From the NCBI GenBank assembly GCA_000169075.1, contig AAVT01000002.1, positions 62,001-126,000 of the forward strand: a stretch of 64,000 bases of DNA. Direction: 5' to 3'. The notes under the pieces were generated by a model. The model saw nothing but the letters and a program-made list of their open reading frames with translations. It was not told the DNA's origin and made no database searches. Positions 38,208 to 48,415 of the stretch are shown piece by piece. Both the position numbers and the translations under genes were made by a program. Position 1 is the first letter of the stretch. Each line of letters begins with the position of its first letter. Source of the DNA: a marine gamma proteobacterium HTCC2143. GTDB taxonomy: Bacteria > Pseudomonadota > Gammaproteobacteria > Pseudomonadales > Dasaniaceae.

Positions 38208-39377
38208 TCAATCTCTTCGTAAGCGGTCAGAAACAGCGATCGGAGTCATACAGTTGAAAATCACAATATATGACGACACGATAAAGGTAATAATTGCCGT
38301 TGCCTGAATTAAATGGGAGGCTTCCGTACCGATAAGAGAGGCGCCGGCTGCCACATAAGCAATTAATAAGGAAAACTCACTGATTTGCCCGAGACGAAAC
38401 CCTATGTCCCATGCCAGCGGTTTTCTTTCACTAACATTTCGCAAGAGACCGTAGTAAATAATTGGCTTAAAGATCAAAATTAGTGTCGCGAGTACTATGG
38501 CGGGTAGCAATATATCAATCAGTAAACTGAGATCAAATCGTGCCCCTAAAGAGAAGAAAAACAGCACAAGAAAGAAATCTCTCAGCGGCTTAAGATTGAT
38601 CGCAATATACTGAGAAATGGGGCTAGTAGCCAGCGAAATACCGGCGATAAAAGCACCAATTTCAGCAGAAAGTCCCACGAGATGAGCTGCCTCAGCCATA
38701 CCTAGACACCAGCCAATCGCCAGCAAAAATATATACTCATGAAATCGATCAAAGGCCTTGATCAATTTAAGGAGTATGTACTTTACTACCAGCACCGAGA
38801 TACCGATAAAAATGGGCAGGGCGATAACGGTTTTACCCAGAATCATGTAATCAAACTGACCCAAGTCGCCGCTCAATAAAACCAGCAGTACGAATATGGC
38901 AATAACGTCCTGAATGAGAAGCAGGCCGATCATCATTTCGCCCATATGACGGTGATGTAAGACTGTGGTCGGTAGCAGTTTAATACCAATGATGGTACTG
39001 GAGAGCATCATCGCAGCGCCGATAATAATCGCTTCTGTATGAGCGAAGTTGAATGCCCATGCGACAGAGTAACCGATACTAAAAAACGCAAGGGAGCTAA
39101 AAATGGCAACCCAAGATGCTTTCTTCATGGTAGCAATGAGTGCCTGAGGCTGCATATCCAAGCCGAGGAGGAATAACAGGAAGATAATGCCGAAATGAGC
39201 GATATCTGACAGCAAGTTCAGGTCGGTGACATAGCCAAGTCCATAAGGACCGATAAGTGCGCCGAGAGCGATATAAGCAATGAGTATCGGTTGGCGGGTA
39301 TAGAGGGCTACTGATGCGAGTACGGCAGCACCCGAAAAAATGAGAAAGAAAGCAAAAGTGATACTGCCGGATTCCAT
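38208..39377 (-). CDS. CPA2-type monovalent cation:proton antiporter
   Basis: The 389-residue membrane protein has about eleven hydrophobic helices with CPA2 landmarks: GPYGLGYV near residue 45, LLFLLGLDMQP near 67, and LSAEIGAFIAGISLA near 222. It lacks the C-terminal RCK/TrkA-N domain of KefB/KefC, so it is not regulated in the same way. Transported ion (Na+ or K+) cannot be told. It is convergent with tgpA with three bases between stop codons. Confidence 0.88.
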   Translation of the reverse strand: MESGSITFAFFLIFSGAAVLASVALYTRQPILIAYIALGALIGPYGLGYVTDLNLLSDIAHFGIIFLLFLLGLDMQPQALIATMKKASWVAIFSSLAFFSIGYSVAWAFNFAHTEAIIIGAAMMLSSTIIGIKLLPTTVLHHRHMGEMMIGLLLIQDVIAIFVLLVLLSGDLGQFDYMILGKTVIALPIFIGISVLVVKYILLKLIKAFDRFHEYIFLLAIGWCLGMAEAAHLVGLSAEIGAFIAGISLATSPISQYIAINLKPLRDFFLVLFFFSLGARFDLSLLIDILLPAIVLATLILIFKPIIYYGLLRNVSERKPLAWDIGFRLGQISEFSLLIAYVAAGASLIGTEASHLIQATAIITFIVSSYIVIFNCMTPIAVSDRLRRD

Positions 39378-39513
39378 GGCCCTGCCTGTGATCAGTTACA
39401 AAAGAATATGATTATTACTGTAAAGTCAGCAAAACGCCACTAGGAAACGTTAGCCAATGAGCTATTGCAATAGCTCAGGCTGCCGGTTTTCTATGGTCTA
39501 TCAGTGATGCCTA

Positions 39514-39996
39514 CTAATGCCGTCTAAAGTAAGGTTCTGGTTGGTCGATTGCTGCTTGATAGCTGTCACTAAAGTCTTTGAAGGTATCCAGTGCTGATTC
39601 CAGCTCTGCGCCGGATAAGGCATAGGCGTTAAAACCACAGCGTTGTAGGAAAAAGAGCTGATCGCGAATAAACTCACCGATGGCCCGCACTTCACCTTGG
39701 TAGTGGTACTTTTCGCGCAGGTCTCTGCCATAGGAAAAACCGCGGCCGTCGACAAAAACAGGGAAATTGATGGCGACTAGGTCAAAATTTTCCAATGCTG
39801 AGGCAATATGCTCTGGCGGTTCATCGCTATCTAGCCAGACTCCCAGCGCCTCGCGGCCAGCTAAGATATCTTTTTTACTTTCCCACAGGGATAGGGGTAC
39901 GATAATTGGACCCTCTGGAATATCGGTCGTGTCCTGAGGTAACAAGAGCCATTGATCGTCGACGATCACTCCGTCTTTTATGATTTTACTTGGCAT
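39514..39996 (-). CDS. DUF934 protein linked to sulfite reductase
   Basis: The 160-residue soluble protein matches DUF934: PEGPIIVPLSLWESKKD near residue 27, VAINFPVFVDGRGFSYGRDLRE near 73-94, and DQLFFLQRCGFNAYAL near 108. Genes of this family follow cysI in Pseudomonas and relatives; a role in electron delivery or assembly for sulfite reductase has been supposed, but is not shown. The start lies within the last 11 bases of cysI, implying translational coupling. Confidence 0.88.
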   Translation of the reverse strand: MPSKIIKDGVIVDDQWLLLPQDTTDIPEGPIIVPLSLWESKKDILAGREALGVWLDSDEPPEHIASALENFDLVAINFPVFVDGRGFSYGRDLREKYHYQGEVRAIGEFIRDQLFFLQRCGFNAYALSGAELESALDTFKDFSDSYQAAIDQPEPYFRRH

Positions 39997-41644
39997 AGAC
40001 AGATTCCTTGTAAGGAGCCAGACCGGCCCGGCGATAAGTGTCGAGGAAAGATTCCCCGTCTATTCGAAGGCTAATGTAGGTATTCAGTATTTTTTCAATA
40101 ACGTCGGGAACTTCTGCCTGCGAGAACGAAGGGCCTAATATCTTCCCCAATGAGGCATCCCTGTCTTGACTGCCCCCAAGTGATATTTGGTAAAATTCTT
40201 TGCCTTTTTTATCGACGCCCAATATCCCTATATGGCCAATATGGTGATGGCCGCAAGCATTCATACAGCCGGAAATATTTAAGTCAATCTCACCGAGATC
40301 GTACATATAGTCGATATCGTCAAATTTACGCTGAATGGCATCTGCGACAGGCAGTGACTTGGCGTTGGCGAGGGCGCAAAAATCTCCGCCTGGGCAGCAA
40401 ATCATATCGGTGAGGTAGTTAATGTTTGGGGTAGCAAACCCAAATGTTTTTGCTTGCTCCCAGAGTGCAAATAATTGCTCCTTGCGGACATGAGCTAATA
40501 CCAAATTCTGTTGGTGGCTGGCCCGTATTTCGCCGAATGAAAACTGTTCAGCCATGTCGGCAACGGCCTCCATTTGAACGTCAGAGATATCACCTGGGGC
40601 ATAACCTGTCGTTTTGAGAGAAAGTGTAACAATGGCGTAGCCAGGTGCTTGATGAGCATCGACGTTGCGCTTTAACCAGTTACCAAACCCCGGGTCCTGC
40701 AGGGCCTGTTGTTGCAGTTTCAGATCCGCGTCACTATCGTCTACCTCGATGTATTCGGGAGAGTGGAAGTAAGATTTTGAACGTTCAAATTCTTCTTCAG
40801 TTAGCGTAGAGGGGCCATCTTTTAATAACGCCCACTGCTGTTCAACTTTGTCTCGGAAAGCATCTATGCCCATCGCTCGAACCAATATCTTTATCCGAGC
40901 TTTGTATTTGTTATCACGACGTCCCAATTGGTTGTATACCCTCAGGATAGCCTCAAGATAGGTAATCAAATGTTGTTTAGGTAGAAACTCAATGATTTCA
41001 GTACCTATAACCGGTGTGCGCCCAAGGCCGCCACCAACCAGTATTCTAAACCCTGTCTCACCGCTGGCGTTATGCACGACTTCAATACCAATATCATGCA
41101 TTTGAATAGCTGCTCGATCCGCTTTTGAGGCACAAAATGCTATCTTAAATTTACGGGGAAGGAAGGCGAATTCAGGATGAAAGGTTGACCATTTGCGCAC
41201 TATTTCACAGTAGGGCCTAGGATCCTCTAATTCGTCAGCGGCTGCCCCGGCAAATTGGTCGGTCGTCGTATTGCGTATGCAGTTACCACTGGTCTGAATG
41301 GCGTGCATTTGTACTTCGGCCAATTCAGCCAGGATATCTGGGACTTCTTCCAGCTGTGGCCAGTTCAATTGTATATTTTGCCGAGTACTGAAGTGACCAT
41401 AACCTTTGTCGTAATGTCGGCTAATATGAGCTAGCTTGCGCATCTGCTGACTGTTAAAGGTGCCATAGGGGATGGCAACTCGAAGCATCGGCGCCAGACG
41501 CTGTATATACAGACCATTTTGTAAACGCAGGGGTAGAAATTGGTCGTCACTGATCTCGCCAGCTAAATAACGTTCAGTCTGACCACGGTATTGTGCAACA
41601 CGTTCGTCGACCAGTTGTTGGTCGTATTGGTTGTATATATACAT
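39986..41644 (-). CDS. cysI: Sulfite reductase, siroheme/[4Fe-4S] subunit
   Basis: CysI reduces sulfite to sulfide in assimilation. The 552-residue protein has two ferredoxin-type half-domains (N-terminal LRVAIPYGTFNSQQMRKLAHIS), and the cofactor-binding cysteines in ICCPGGDFCALANAKS and ISGCMNACGHHHIG. The siroheme-binding region TSGNCIRNTTTDQFAG is near residue 120. It is the single-polypeptide Pseudomonas type, usually fed by ferredoxin or NADPH reductase; no flavoprotein CysJ is near. DUF934 follows in the same operon. Confidence 0.95.
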   Translation of the reverse strand: MYIYNQYDQQLVDERVAQYRGQTERYLAGEISDDQFLPLRLQNGLYIQRLAPMLRVAIPYGTFNSQQMRKLAHISRHYDKGYGHFSTRQNIQLNWPQLEEVPDILAELAEVQMHAIQTSGNCIRNTTTDQFAGAAADELEDPRPYCEIVRKWSTFHPEFAFLPRKFKIAFCASKADRAAIQMHDIGIEVVHNASGETGFRILVGGGLGRTPVIGTEIIEFLPKQHLITYLEAILRVYNQLGRRDNKYKARIKILVRAMGIDAFRDKVEQQWALLKDGPSTLTEEEFERSKSYFHSPEYIEVDDSDADLKLQQQALQDPGFGNWLKRNVDAHQAPGYAIVTLSLKTTGYAPGDISDVQMEAVADMAEQFSFGEIRASHQQNLVLAHVRKEQLFALWEQAKTFGFATPNINYLTDMICCPGGDFCALANAKSLPVADAIQRKFDDIDYMYDLGEIDLNISGCMNACGHHHIGHIGILGVDKKGKEFYQISLGGSQDRDASLGKILGPSFSQAEVPDVIEKILNTYISLRIDGESFLDTYRRAGLAPYKESVYAK

Positions 41645-41841
41645 TATAACCTTGCTTACTGTTTGGTATATGTTAAAAAAAGACGGGAGATGATACTAAA
41701 GATAAGCGAGATGGGCGAGCTAAGTTTTCGCCTATTTATGAATGGGTTACAAGCTATAAGGATATTTCTCTAGGTTATATCGCGTTACTATCAATACCTG
41801 CAATTATTCAATGATGCAGGGCTTTTGATTTGAAACTTTGC

Positions 41842-41850
41842 TGTTATACT
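41842..41850 (+). promoter_or_regulatory. Extended -10 promoter for the 39-residue membrane protein
   Basis: TGTTATACT is an extended -10 element (TG, one base, then TATACT at 41845-41850) located 38 bases before the small gene's ATG. No good -35 is seen, which is usual for extended -10 promoters. Confidence 0.5.
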
Positions 41851-41887
41851 GCCGCCTGAAAATTTACTTTAAAAAAGGGTTAATTGC

Positions 41888-42007
41888 ATGTCTGAGCAAG
41901 AAAATACACAGGATAAAGATGGCTTTTACGATGCCATTGCAGCAACAGCAGTAATCGCTTTAGTCGTTATCACTGTTGCTTACTGGTTAAGCGGTATGCC
42001 TTCTTAA
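41888..42007 (+). CDS. 39-residue single-pass membrane protein
   Basis: A short open frame encodes a polar, acidic N terminus (MSEQENTQDKDGFYD), one hydrophobic helix (about residues 16-33, AIAATAVIALVVITVAYW) and the tail LSGMPS. AAGGG lies before the ATG at a good distance, and an extended -10 element lies upstream. These features together make a real small gene likely, although length alone would not. It lies between cysI (divergent) and the DUF2970 gene (convergent). Function unknown. Confidence 0.7.
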   Translation: MSEQENTQDKDGFYDAIAATAVIALVVITVAYWLSGMPS

Positions 42008-42040
42008 GGCTTCGGCGTTAGATAGGTTTTTAGAACAGCT

Positions 42041-42072
42041 AAAAAAGCGGATGAGGCTCTGTTTGGTCCGCT
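42041..42072 (-). terminator. Terminator of the DUF2970 gene
   Basis: Read on the minus strand, AGCGGA pairs with TCCGCT across a 15-base loop and is followed by a run of T (seen as AAAAAA at 42041-42046 on the plus strand). It lies 40 bases past the DUF2970 stop codon. Confidence 0.55.
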
Positions 42073-42111
42073 GCTTTGGTCACCGGCGACAGAAGTAGGT
42101 TTGGCCACAGT

Positions 42112-42369
42112 TTAGCTCAGTACAATTTGAACTACAGCTAAGACCGTCAGTAAAAAAACAAATGTCATTGCTACGCCGACAAGAATAAACACCTTGTGGT
42201 TACCATGCTTAAAATCCCGCTCTTTGTTTTTACTACTCTGAACGCCAAAAAATGCAGCCAAGACACTTGCAATTACTTGGAGTAGACTGGGAGGCTTGCC
42301 ATGCTCTTCTGCTACTGATTGCTCATCTTTGTTTAGCGGGCTATCGTCCTTCTTGATCATGCGGCTCAT
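42112..42369 (-). CDS. DUF2970 small membrane protein
   Basis: The 85-residue protein has a polar N terminus, the DUF2970 signature PSLLQVIASVLAAFFGVQSSKNKERDF in pattern (about residues 27-53), and a C-terminal membrane helix (about 60-83). Function unknown. It lies 32 bases downstream of metH on the same strand and is probably transcribed with it, ending at the terminator at 42041-42072. Confidence 0.88.
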   Translation of the reverse strand: MSRMIKKDDSPLNKDEQSVAEEHGKPPSLLQVIASVLAAFFGVQSSKNKERDFKHGNHKVFILVGVAMTFVFLLTVLAVVQIVLS

Positions 42370-42401
42370 CTCAAACTGTGCAAAAATTTAAAAGTATTGG
42401 T

Positions 42402-45400
42402 CTAGTTATCGTAGTCCAGAACAGGGGCCAGCCAGCGCTCCATCTCACTCACTGACAGTGCTTTTCGCTCCGCAAGACTTTTTACTTGATCCTTTGATAT
42501 TTTCCCGGTCGCAAAGTAACTTGACTGCGGATGAGAATAATAGAACCCGCTTACGGCGGCGGCAGGCGACATGGCAAAGTTCTCGGTCAGTTCAACGCCT
42601 ATATTATCCTCGGGAGAGAGCAGTTTGAACAGCGTTGCTTTCTCCGTGTGGTCCGGGCAGGCTGGATAGCCCGGTGCCGGTCGGATACCCCTGTACTTCT
42701 CTTTGATTAACTCGGTATTGCTCAGGTCTTCTGCTGCTGCATACGACCAAAACTCTTTTCGAACTCTCATGTGCATGTGTTCAGCAAAAGACTCAGCCAG
42801 TCGATCGGCCAGGGCCTTTACCATGATGGCGCTGTAGTCATCGTTGGCTTCTTCGTAACTCTTGGCCAGTTGTTCTGCACCTATACCTGCTGTTACTACG
42901 AAGCCGCCAATATAGTCTTGCTTACCGGTTTCGGCGGGGGCTATAAAATCTGCCAGGCTCAAATTAGGTTTGCCGTTGGGCTTTGCCGTTTGCTGACGAA
43001 TATGATGCAGCGTAGCAATAGTTTCGTCACCACTATAAAGCTCGATATCATCGTTGTTGATACTATTAGCGGGCCAGAAACCGATCACAGCCTTTGCCAT
43101 CAGCAAATTTTCATTAATAATTTTTTCTAGCATCATCTGAGCATCGGCGAATAAATTACGAGCAGCTTCACCAACGACCTCGTCATCGAGAATTTTTGGA
43201 TACTTTCCGGCGAGTTCCCAGCTCATGAAAAATGGCGTCCAGTCAATGGTATCTACCAATGCACTCAGTGAGTAGTTTTCAAAAACGCGGGTGCCCTCAA
43301 ACATCGGCTTAGTCGCGTTAAAATTATCCCAGTCGATGGTTGGCCGATTTGCAGCTGCCGCGGCATAGCGCAATGATTTTACTTTGGGCTTTCGGTTTTT
43401 TATTCGCTCCCTTACTACAGCATATTCCTCCTTCCGTTGTTTCCAGAATTCGATGCTTGACTCCGGGTTCAGCAGTGTGCTGGCAACAGAAACGCTGCGA
43501 GATGCATCGGGCACATAGACAATAGGCGCCTTGTCGTACTGTGGTTCTATTTTTACTGCGGTATGTGCTTTTGACGTTGTTGCTCCGCCAATCATTAGCG
43601 GGATACTGAAGCCTTCCCGTGTCATCTCTTTAGCTACGTGTACCATTTCGTCCAGCGATGGAGTGATCAATCCACTCAAGCCAATAATATCTGCGTTTTG
43701 TTCTTTGGCAGCACGCAAAATTTCACTACAAGAAACCATAACACCAAGATCGATTACTTCGTAATTGTTACATTGCAGAACCACGCCAACAATATTTTTG
43801 CCGATATCATGCACGTCGCCTTTAACCGTAGCCATGATGATTTTCCCATTGGCTTTGGCATCTTCCTCTTTTTCATCTTCAATGAAAGGTTGTAAATAGG
43901 CGACAGCTTGTTTCATCACTCGTGCACTTTTAACAACTTGCGGTAAAAACATTTTACCTTCGCCAAACAAATCGCCAACAACATTCATACCGTCCATCAA
44001 TGGACCTTCGATCACTGATATAGGCCGGTCTGCAATAAGTCGCGCCTGTTCTGTATCTTCTATAATAAAGTTGGTAATACCTTTCACAAGTGCGTGCTCA
44101 ATACGCTTTTCAACCGGTAATTCTCGCCATTCCAAATTGTCGGCCTGTTTTTTAGCGCCATCTCCAACATAGTCTGCAGCGATATCCAGTAATCTTTCAG
44201 TACTATCATCGCGCTGATTGAGAACGATATCTTCAACTCGATCTTTTAGAGTTTGTGGAAGGTCATCATAGATGGCAAGTTGTCCTGCATTAACAATGCC
44301 CATGTCTAGGCCGGCTTTTATTGCGTAATACAAAAATACTGAATGAATAGCTTCCCGAACAGGGTTGTTGCCACGAAATGAAAACGAAACGTTACTGACA
44401 CCGCCTGAAACTAGCGCGTGAGGTAGTGTATTTTTAATGAAGCGGGTAGCCTCGATAAAATCGACGGCATAGTTGTTGTGCTCTTCTATACCTGTGGCAA
44501 CTGCAAAGATATTGGGATCGAAGATAATATCTTGCGGTGGAAAATCTAACTGTTGTACCAATAAATTATAGGAGCGTTGGCAGATCGCCATTTTTCTCTC
44601 GAGCGTATCAGCTTGGCCTTTTTCATCGAATGCCATCACAACAACGGCTGCGCCATAGTCAAGGCACAGCTGAGCTTTTTCTAAAAACTCGTTCTCACCT
44701 TCTTTCAGGCTAATTGAATTGACAATCGGTTTCCCCTGAATACATTTTAAGCCGGCTTCTATAATTTCCCATTTAGACGAGTCGACCATGATGGGTACTC
44801 GTGATATGTCGGGTTCAGAGGCAATTAATTTCAGGAATTTAACCATGGCGCTCTGCGCATCAAGCATGCCCTCATCCATGTTGATATCAATTATTTGCGC
44901 GCCGTTTTCAACCTGCTCACGAGCAACGTCTAGTGCCGTGTCAAAGTCTTCTTCGATAATTAAACGTTTGAACTTTGCTGAGCCAGTGACATTGCAGCGT
45001 TCACCTACGTTAACAAAAAGTGACTCTTTAGAAATGGTAAATGGTTCTAATCCGCTAAGTCTGCAGGCAATAGGTTTTAAAGGGATTTCTCGAGGGCTAC
45101 AAAGATCAGCAATTTTGGCAATTTCGGCAATGTGCTCGGGTGTGGTGCCACAGCAGCCGCCAACAAGATTAAGGAACCCTCTATCGGCAAAGCCCTTGAG
45201 GTCGTCAAACATATCCTCTGGCGTTTCATCATATTCACCAAATGCATTTGGAAGTCCCGCATTAAAGTGACCGCTGAAATAACAATCTGCAACATTGGCG
45301 AGTTCTTCTATGAAAGGACGAATTTCTTTGAACCTACGTCCGCAGTTTGTCCCCACAATCAGCGGTTTTGCATGTGCAATTGAGTTCCAAAAGCCCTCGG

Positions 45401-46091
45401 GACTTTGTCCGGATAAAATCCGTCCACTCATATCAGGAAAAGTTACCGTGATCATAATGGGCAACTCTATGCCTAAGTCCCGGAAACACCGTTTCACAGC
45501 GAAGATTGCAGCTTTGGCATTAAGCGTATCGAAAATGGTCTCGATTAAAATGATGTCAACATCGCCTTCAATGAGTCCCTTGGTCGACTGATAGTAATCA
45601 TCAGACAGCTGATCGAAGGAGGTATTGCGCGCAGATGGGTCGTTAACATCCGGCGATATTGAGGCAGTTCGAGGGGTTGGACCTAAAACACCAGCGACGA
45701 AACGGGGCTTATTTGGATTTTTTAAGGTTGCTCTGTCTGCCGCAGCGCGCGCAATTTTTGCCGACGCTACATTAATCTCGTAAGAAAACGATTCTAGCTG
45801 ATAATCGCCCTGCGCAACTCTGGTAGCATTAAAACTGTTGGTTTCAATAATATCGGCACCCGCATCGAGATAGGCGTTATGAATTTCCTCGATGATGCTG
45901 GGCTTTGTGATCGATAGAATGTCGTTGTTGCCTTTGATATCAAGATGATGGTCTTGCAGTAGATCGCCTCTATAGTCGTCCTCCTGCAGCCCATAGGTTT
46001 GGATCATGCTGCCCATGGCGCCATCGATGATAAGAATGCGCTGACTGATCAGCTCTTTTAATGCAGATATACGGTTGGTTCGACTAGTCAT
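42402..46091 (-). CDS. metH: Cobalamin-dependent methionine synthase
   Basis: MetH transfers the methyl group of methyltetrahydrofolate to homocysteine. The 1229-residue length nearly equals the E. coli enzyme. Domains in order: homocysteine-binding (about 1-330, with zinc cysteines in TNCG and [12 protein letters not shown]), folate-binding (about 360-620, [13 protein letters not shown]), cobalamin-binding with the axial ligand H761 in [11 protein letters not shown], and the C-terminal reactivation domain binding S-adenosylmethionine ([15 protein letters not shown]). I see no cobalamin riboswitch upstream; the divergent region to nfuA instead holds a perfect palindrome. Confidence 0.98.
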   Translation of the reverse strand: MTSRTNRISALKELISQRILIIDGAMGSMIQTYGLQEDDYRGDLLQDHHLDIKGNNDILSITKPSIIEEIHNAYLDAGADIIETNSFNATRVAQGDYQLESFSYEINVASAKIARAAADRATLKNPNKPRFVAGVLGPTPRTASISPDVNDPSARNTSFDQLSDDYYQSTKGLIEGDVDIILIETIFDTLNAKAAIFAVKRCFRDLGIELPIMITVTFPDMSGRILSGQSPEGFWNSIAHAKPLIVGTNCGRRFKEIRPFIEELANVADCYFSGHFNAGLPNAFGEYDETPEDMFDDLKGFADRGFLNLVGGCCGTTPEHIAEIAKIADLCSPREIPLKPIACRLSGLEPFTISKESLFVNVGERCNVTGSAKFKRLIIEEDFDTALDVAREQVENGAQIIDINMDEGMLDAQSAMVKFLKLIASEPDISRVPIMVDSSKWEIIEAGLKCIQGKPIVNSISLKEGENEFLEKAQLCLDYGAAVVVMAFDEKGQADTLERKMAICQRSYNLLVQQLDFPPQDIIFDPNIFAVATGIEEHNNYAVDFIEATRFIKNTLPHALVSGGVSNVSFSFRGNNPVREAIHSVFLYYAIKAGLDMGIVNAGQLAIYDDLPQTLKDRVEDIVLNQRDDSTERLLDIAADYVGDGAKKQADNLEWRELPVEKRIEHALVKGITNFIIEDTEQARLIADRPISVIEGPLMDGMNVVGDLFGEGKMFLPQVVKSARVMKQAVAYLQPFIEDEKEEDAKANGKIIMATVKGDVHDIGKNIVGVVLQCNNYEVIDLGVMVSCSEILRAAKEQNADIIGLSGLITPSLDEMVHVAKEMTREGFSIPLMIGGATTSKAHTAVKIEPQYDKAPIVYVPDASRSVSVASTLLNPESSIEFWKQRKEEYAVVRERIKNRKPKVKSLRYAAAAANRPTIDWDNFNATKPMFEGTRVFENYSLSALVDTIDWTPFFMSWELAGKYPKILDDEVVGEAARNLFADAQMMLEKIINENLLMAKAVIGFWPANSINNDDIELYSGDETIATLHHIRQQTAKPNGKPNLSLADFIAPAETGKQDYIGGFVVTAGIGAEQLAKSYEEANDDYSAIMVKALADRLAESFAEHMHMRVRKEFWSYAAAEDLSNTELIKEKYRGIRPAPGYPACPDHTEKATLFKLLSPEDNIGVELTENFAMSPAAAVSGFYYSHPQSSYFATGKISKDQVKSLAERKALSVSEMERWLAPVLDYDN

Positions 46092-46252
46092 AATACGGTG
46101 GTGTAGTGCCTATCAAAAACCCTTCAAGGGCAAAGGTTTATTACAGTTTAAATTGCGAATATCCGATTTGTTGTCTTCTCTATACCGGTCTGATCGCAGT
46201 ATAATGGGCCGGCAACGACGACATGGCTCGCGAGTGTGTTGCTGCGCACTGT

Positions 46253-46282
46253 AACCTATATCAATAAATATTGATATAGGTT
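46253..46282. promoter_or_regulatory. Perfect 14-bp inverted repeat in the metH/nfuA intergenic region
   Basis: AACCTATATCAATA (46253-46266) and its exact reverse complement TATTGATATAGGTT (46269-46282) are separated by AA. It lies 161 bases from the metH start and 129 bases from the nfuA start, within a 320-base gene-free divergent region in which I see nothing else definite. A long AT-rich perfect repeat here suggests an operator for a dimeric regulator; an ArsR-type methionine regulator such as SahR is one candidate, by inference only. No T-run follows on either strand, which argues against a terminator. Confidence 0.6.
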
Positions 46283-46411
46283 TGCCGGAAATTTGGATAG
46301 ACTAACGTTCCGCTGTTTCAGTGAAAATCGATAATGCAGGGTTTGTCCTTGAGGGGCTAAGCGCAAACTCATGTGTAAGCAAAAATTAGATCGTAACGAG
46401 GTTAGTGTTTA

Positions 46412-47023
46412 ATGTCAGAAGTAGCCGAAAACGCAGGGCTTATGCTCACTATTACAGAATCAGCGCAAGACTATCTGGCTGAATTATTGGCGGGACAAGA
46501 CGATGATGTACTGGGTATTCGTATGTTCGTTAACGGCCCCGGCACGCCTAAGGCAGAAACCTGCATTGCCTATTGCCGTAAGGCTGACCTTGAAGACAGC
46601 GATTTGATGATTAATTATGATAAATTGACGGCAAGATTTGAGTTACGAAGCATTCCATTTTTGAAAGATGCGTTTGTCGATTACTCCAAAGATCGAATGG
46701 GTGGACAGCTCACGATAAAGGCGCCCAATGCTAAGCTGCCTCAGGTTAATGCTGATAGTCCGTTGGAGGACCGTATCAACTACGTTCTTTACAATGAAGT
46801 GAATCCATCACTTGCCTCCCATGGCGGGGAAGTTTCACTGCTTGAGGTTACTGAAGAGAAGGTGGCCATTTTGCAATTTGGGGGAGGATGTCAGGGCTGC
46901 GGTATGGTCGAGGCTACGCTGAAGGATGGTGTTGAAAAAAGCCTAATGGAGCAGATTCCTGAGTTAACGGCGGTAAGAGATACCACTGACCATACTGACA
47001 GATCGCAGGCCTATTTTAAGTAG
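46412..47023 (+). CDS. nfuA: Fe-S biogenesis protein NfuA
   Basis: NfuA carries and delivers [4Fe-4S] clusters to client enzymes. The 203-residue protein has the degenerate A-type N-terminal domain ([17 protein letters not shown] region, about 36-55) and a C-terminal Nfu domain with the cluster-binding CxxC in [18 protein letters not shown] near residue 160. It is somewhat longer than E. coli NfuA (about 190), with about ten extra N-terminal residues. It is divergent from metH. LeuC and CysI in this window are both [4Fe-4S] proteins, so a functional link is possible. Confidence 0.96.
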   Translation: MSEVAENAGLMLTITESAQDYLAELLAGQDDDVLGIRMFVNGPGTPKAETCIAYCRKADLEDSDLMINYDKLTARFELRSIPFLKDAFVDYSKDRMGGQLTIKAPNAKLPQVNADSPLEDRINYVLYNEVNPSLASHGGEVSLLEVTEEKVAILQFGGGCQGCGMVEATLKDGVEKSLMEQIPELTAVRDTTDHTDRSQAYFK

Positions 47024-47148
47024 CTACCTTGAAAAAATCGGTTTTGTTTCGATTATCTTTTTGCTTGAAGTCCTAGGGTCTATCGGATTTATAGCTAAGT
47101 CATTGATATACATATACTTAACGGCAGTAAAAAAAATGTATAAAGTGA

Positions 47149-47176
47149 TTGACGACCAAGATAAAGGAGTTACAAT
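47149..47176 (+). promoter_or_regulatory. Sigma-70 promoter of the cold-shock gene
   Basis: TTGACG (47149-47154) and TACAAT (47171-47176) are separated by 16 bases. The distance to the ATG at 47343 implies a leader of about 160 bases, as expected for a cold-shock gene. The rest of the gap from 47024 to 47148 contains AT-rich sequence without a recognisable gene. Confidence 0.7.
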
Positions 47177-47182
47177 CTAAAT

Positions 47183-47342
47183 AGCTTGAAATTACGGCAT
47201 GTTTTATGTTCAATCATTGCGATGCTCCATTAGTTGTACTTCGTCCTGTTCTTCATAATCAATTCCAATATTTCCCAGCTGGTTTGCTTCGCATCGAGAT
47301 GATGCGAGGTGTATTGTTTAAATAAGAAAATAGGATTGAGAT
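47183..47342 (+). other. Long 5' untranslated leader of the cold-shock gene
   Basis: About 160 bases lie between the predicted transcription start and the ATG, with no open frame of note. Long structured leaders that fold differently at low temperature are well known for cspA-type genes in E. coli. CATCGAGATGATGCGAGG near 47292-47309 could form part of a hairpin. Thermosensing here is inferred from family habit, not shown. Confidence 0.5.
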
Positions 47343-47552
47343 ATGTCTGATCAAACTACTGGAACTGTTAAGTGGTTCAATGAAAGCAAAGGTTTTGGAT
47401 TTATAGAACAAGAGTCTGGCCCTGATGTATTCGTACATTTTAGCGCTATTAACTCTTCCGGTTTCAAAACACTGGCTGAAGGGCAGAAAGTAGAGTTTAC
47501 TGTGACTCAAGGCCAAAAAGGTCCACAAGCTGAGAACGTAGTACCGTTATAA
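47343..47552 (+). CDS. Cold-shock protein (CspA family)
   Basis: The 69-residue OB-fold protein binds single-stranded RNA and DNA. It has RNP1 (KGFGFIEQ) and RNP2 (VFVHFSAI) with the opening [13 protein letters not shown]. Length is exactly that of the family. AGGATTGAG precedes the ATG. The paralogue cannot be named from this window. Two small hairpins (47551-47565, 47583-47601) and a terminator follow. Confidence 0.97.
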   Translation: MSDQTTGTVKWFNESKGFGFIEQESGPDVFVHFSAINSSGFKTLAEGQKVEFTVTQGQKGPQAENVVPL

Positions 47553-47672
47553 AGACGAAGTCTTTCAAGCGTCACCTGTAAAAGAGCTTTAATAAAGCTC
47601 TAGCTTAGACGGTTGGATTTTTCGACACGAATTTGCTTTTTCCCCATGTTGAGGGAGCTTCAGTACTATAAG

Positions 47673-47694
47673 CCGCGCTTGTCGCGGTTTTTTT
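47673..47694 (+). terminator. Rho-independent terminator of the cold-shock gene
   Basis: CCGCG and CGCGG pair around the loop CTTGT and are followed by seven T (47688-47694). It lies 120 bases after the cold-shock stop, behind two smaller hairpins without T-runs. Confidence 0.85.
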
Positions 47695-47744
47695 GTGGGT
47701 TGTAATCACCCCGAAACCGTTTTTAGCGAGTCCTCTTATTGGAT

Positions 47745-48404
47745 TTAGAGTATCTCTTTCAGTTGAGGCAATACATTTTGTAATATCTGTAACTGTGCCG
47801 ATGCTTTTGGGTGTATACCATCTCTCTGCATGAGTTCTGGATAAATTGCAATTTCATCGAGTAGAAAAGATACCAGTGGAATCTGATATTTGTGAGCTAT
47901 TATGCCGTAGCTCTCGTAAAACATTTTAGTGTATCGAGTTCCATAGTTGGGAGGGATTTGCATGCCGGTCAACAGAACTTGTGCATTATTGACCTTCACT
48001 AAATTAACCAGCTGGTCGAGGTTGTTACGGAAGTTTACAATGGGATAGCCTCGCAGTCCGTCGTTACCGCCAAGCTCGATAATAACAATGGCTGGTTGGT
48101 ATTGAGCGAGTAATGTCGGTAACCTCGACAGGGCCCCATCGGTCGTTTCGCCGCTGATGCTGGCGTTAATTACTTGATAATTGCTTTTATGATGGTTTTC
48201 TTTGAGATATTGACTGAGCAGCGAAACCCAGCCTTGTTCCCTAGAAATACCGTAGGCAGCGCTAATACTATCGCCAAGAACGATGATCGATGTATTATTT
48301 GCTTTGTCATAACCCCAAGCGACTTGGGTAAAGCATAAAGAGGAAAACAGTGCAGCGGCAAACATTGCGCGCCCCAGTTTAACCAATTGATTACTAATAA
48401 ACAT
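47745..48404 (-). CDS. tesA: Arylesterase / thioesterase I (TesA, SGNH hydrolase)
   Basis: TesA is a periplasmic multifunctional esterase. The 219-residue precursor has a signal peptide (basic QLVKLGR then a hydrophobic core to about residue 31), block I VLGDSISAAYG with nucleophile S46, block III-type ELGGNDGLRG, and the catalytic DGIHP near the C terminus. Its start codon is only 11 bases from that of the divergent ybbA, the arrangement also seen in E. coli tesA-ybbAP. Confidence 0.94.
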   Translation of the reverse strand: MFISNQLVKLGRAMFAAALFSSLCFTQVAWGYDKANNTSIIVLGDSISAAYGISREQGWVSLLSQYLKENHHKSNYQVINASISGETTDGALSRLPTLLAQYQPAIVIIELGGNDGLRGYPIVNFRNNLDQLVNLVKVNNAQVLLTGMQIPPNYGTRYTKMFYESYGIIAHKYQIPLVSFLLDEIAIYPELMQRDGIHPKASAQLQILQNVLPQLKEIL

Positions 48405-48415
48405 AGATACCCATA

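Noticed and set aside
46121..46136. CCCTT/AAGGG palindrome with T-run near the metH start, on the minus strand
   Set aside because: The stem would be only four pairs after allowing a loop, too weak to call an attenuator.
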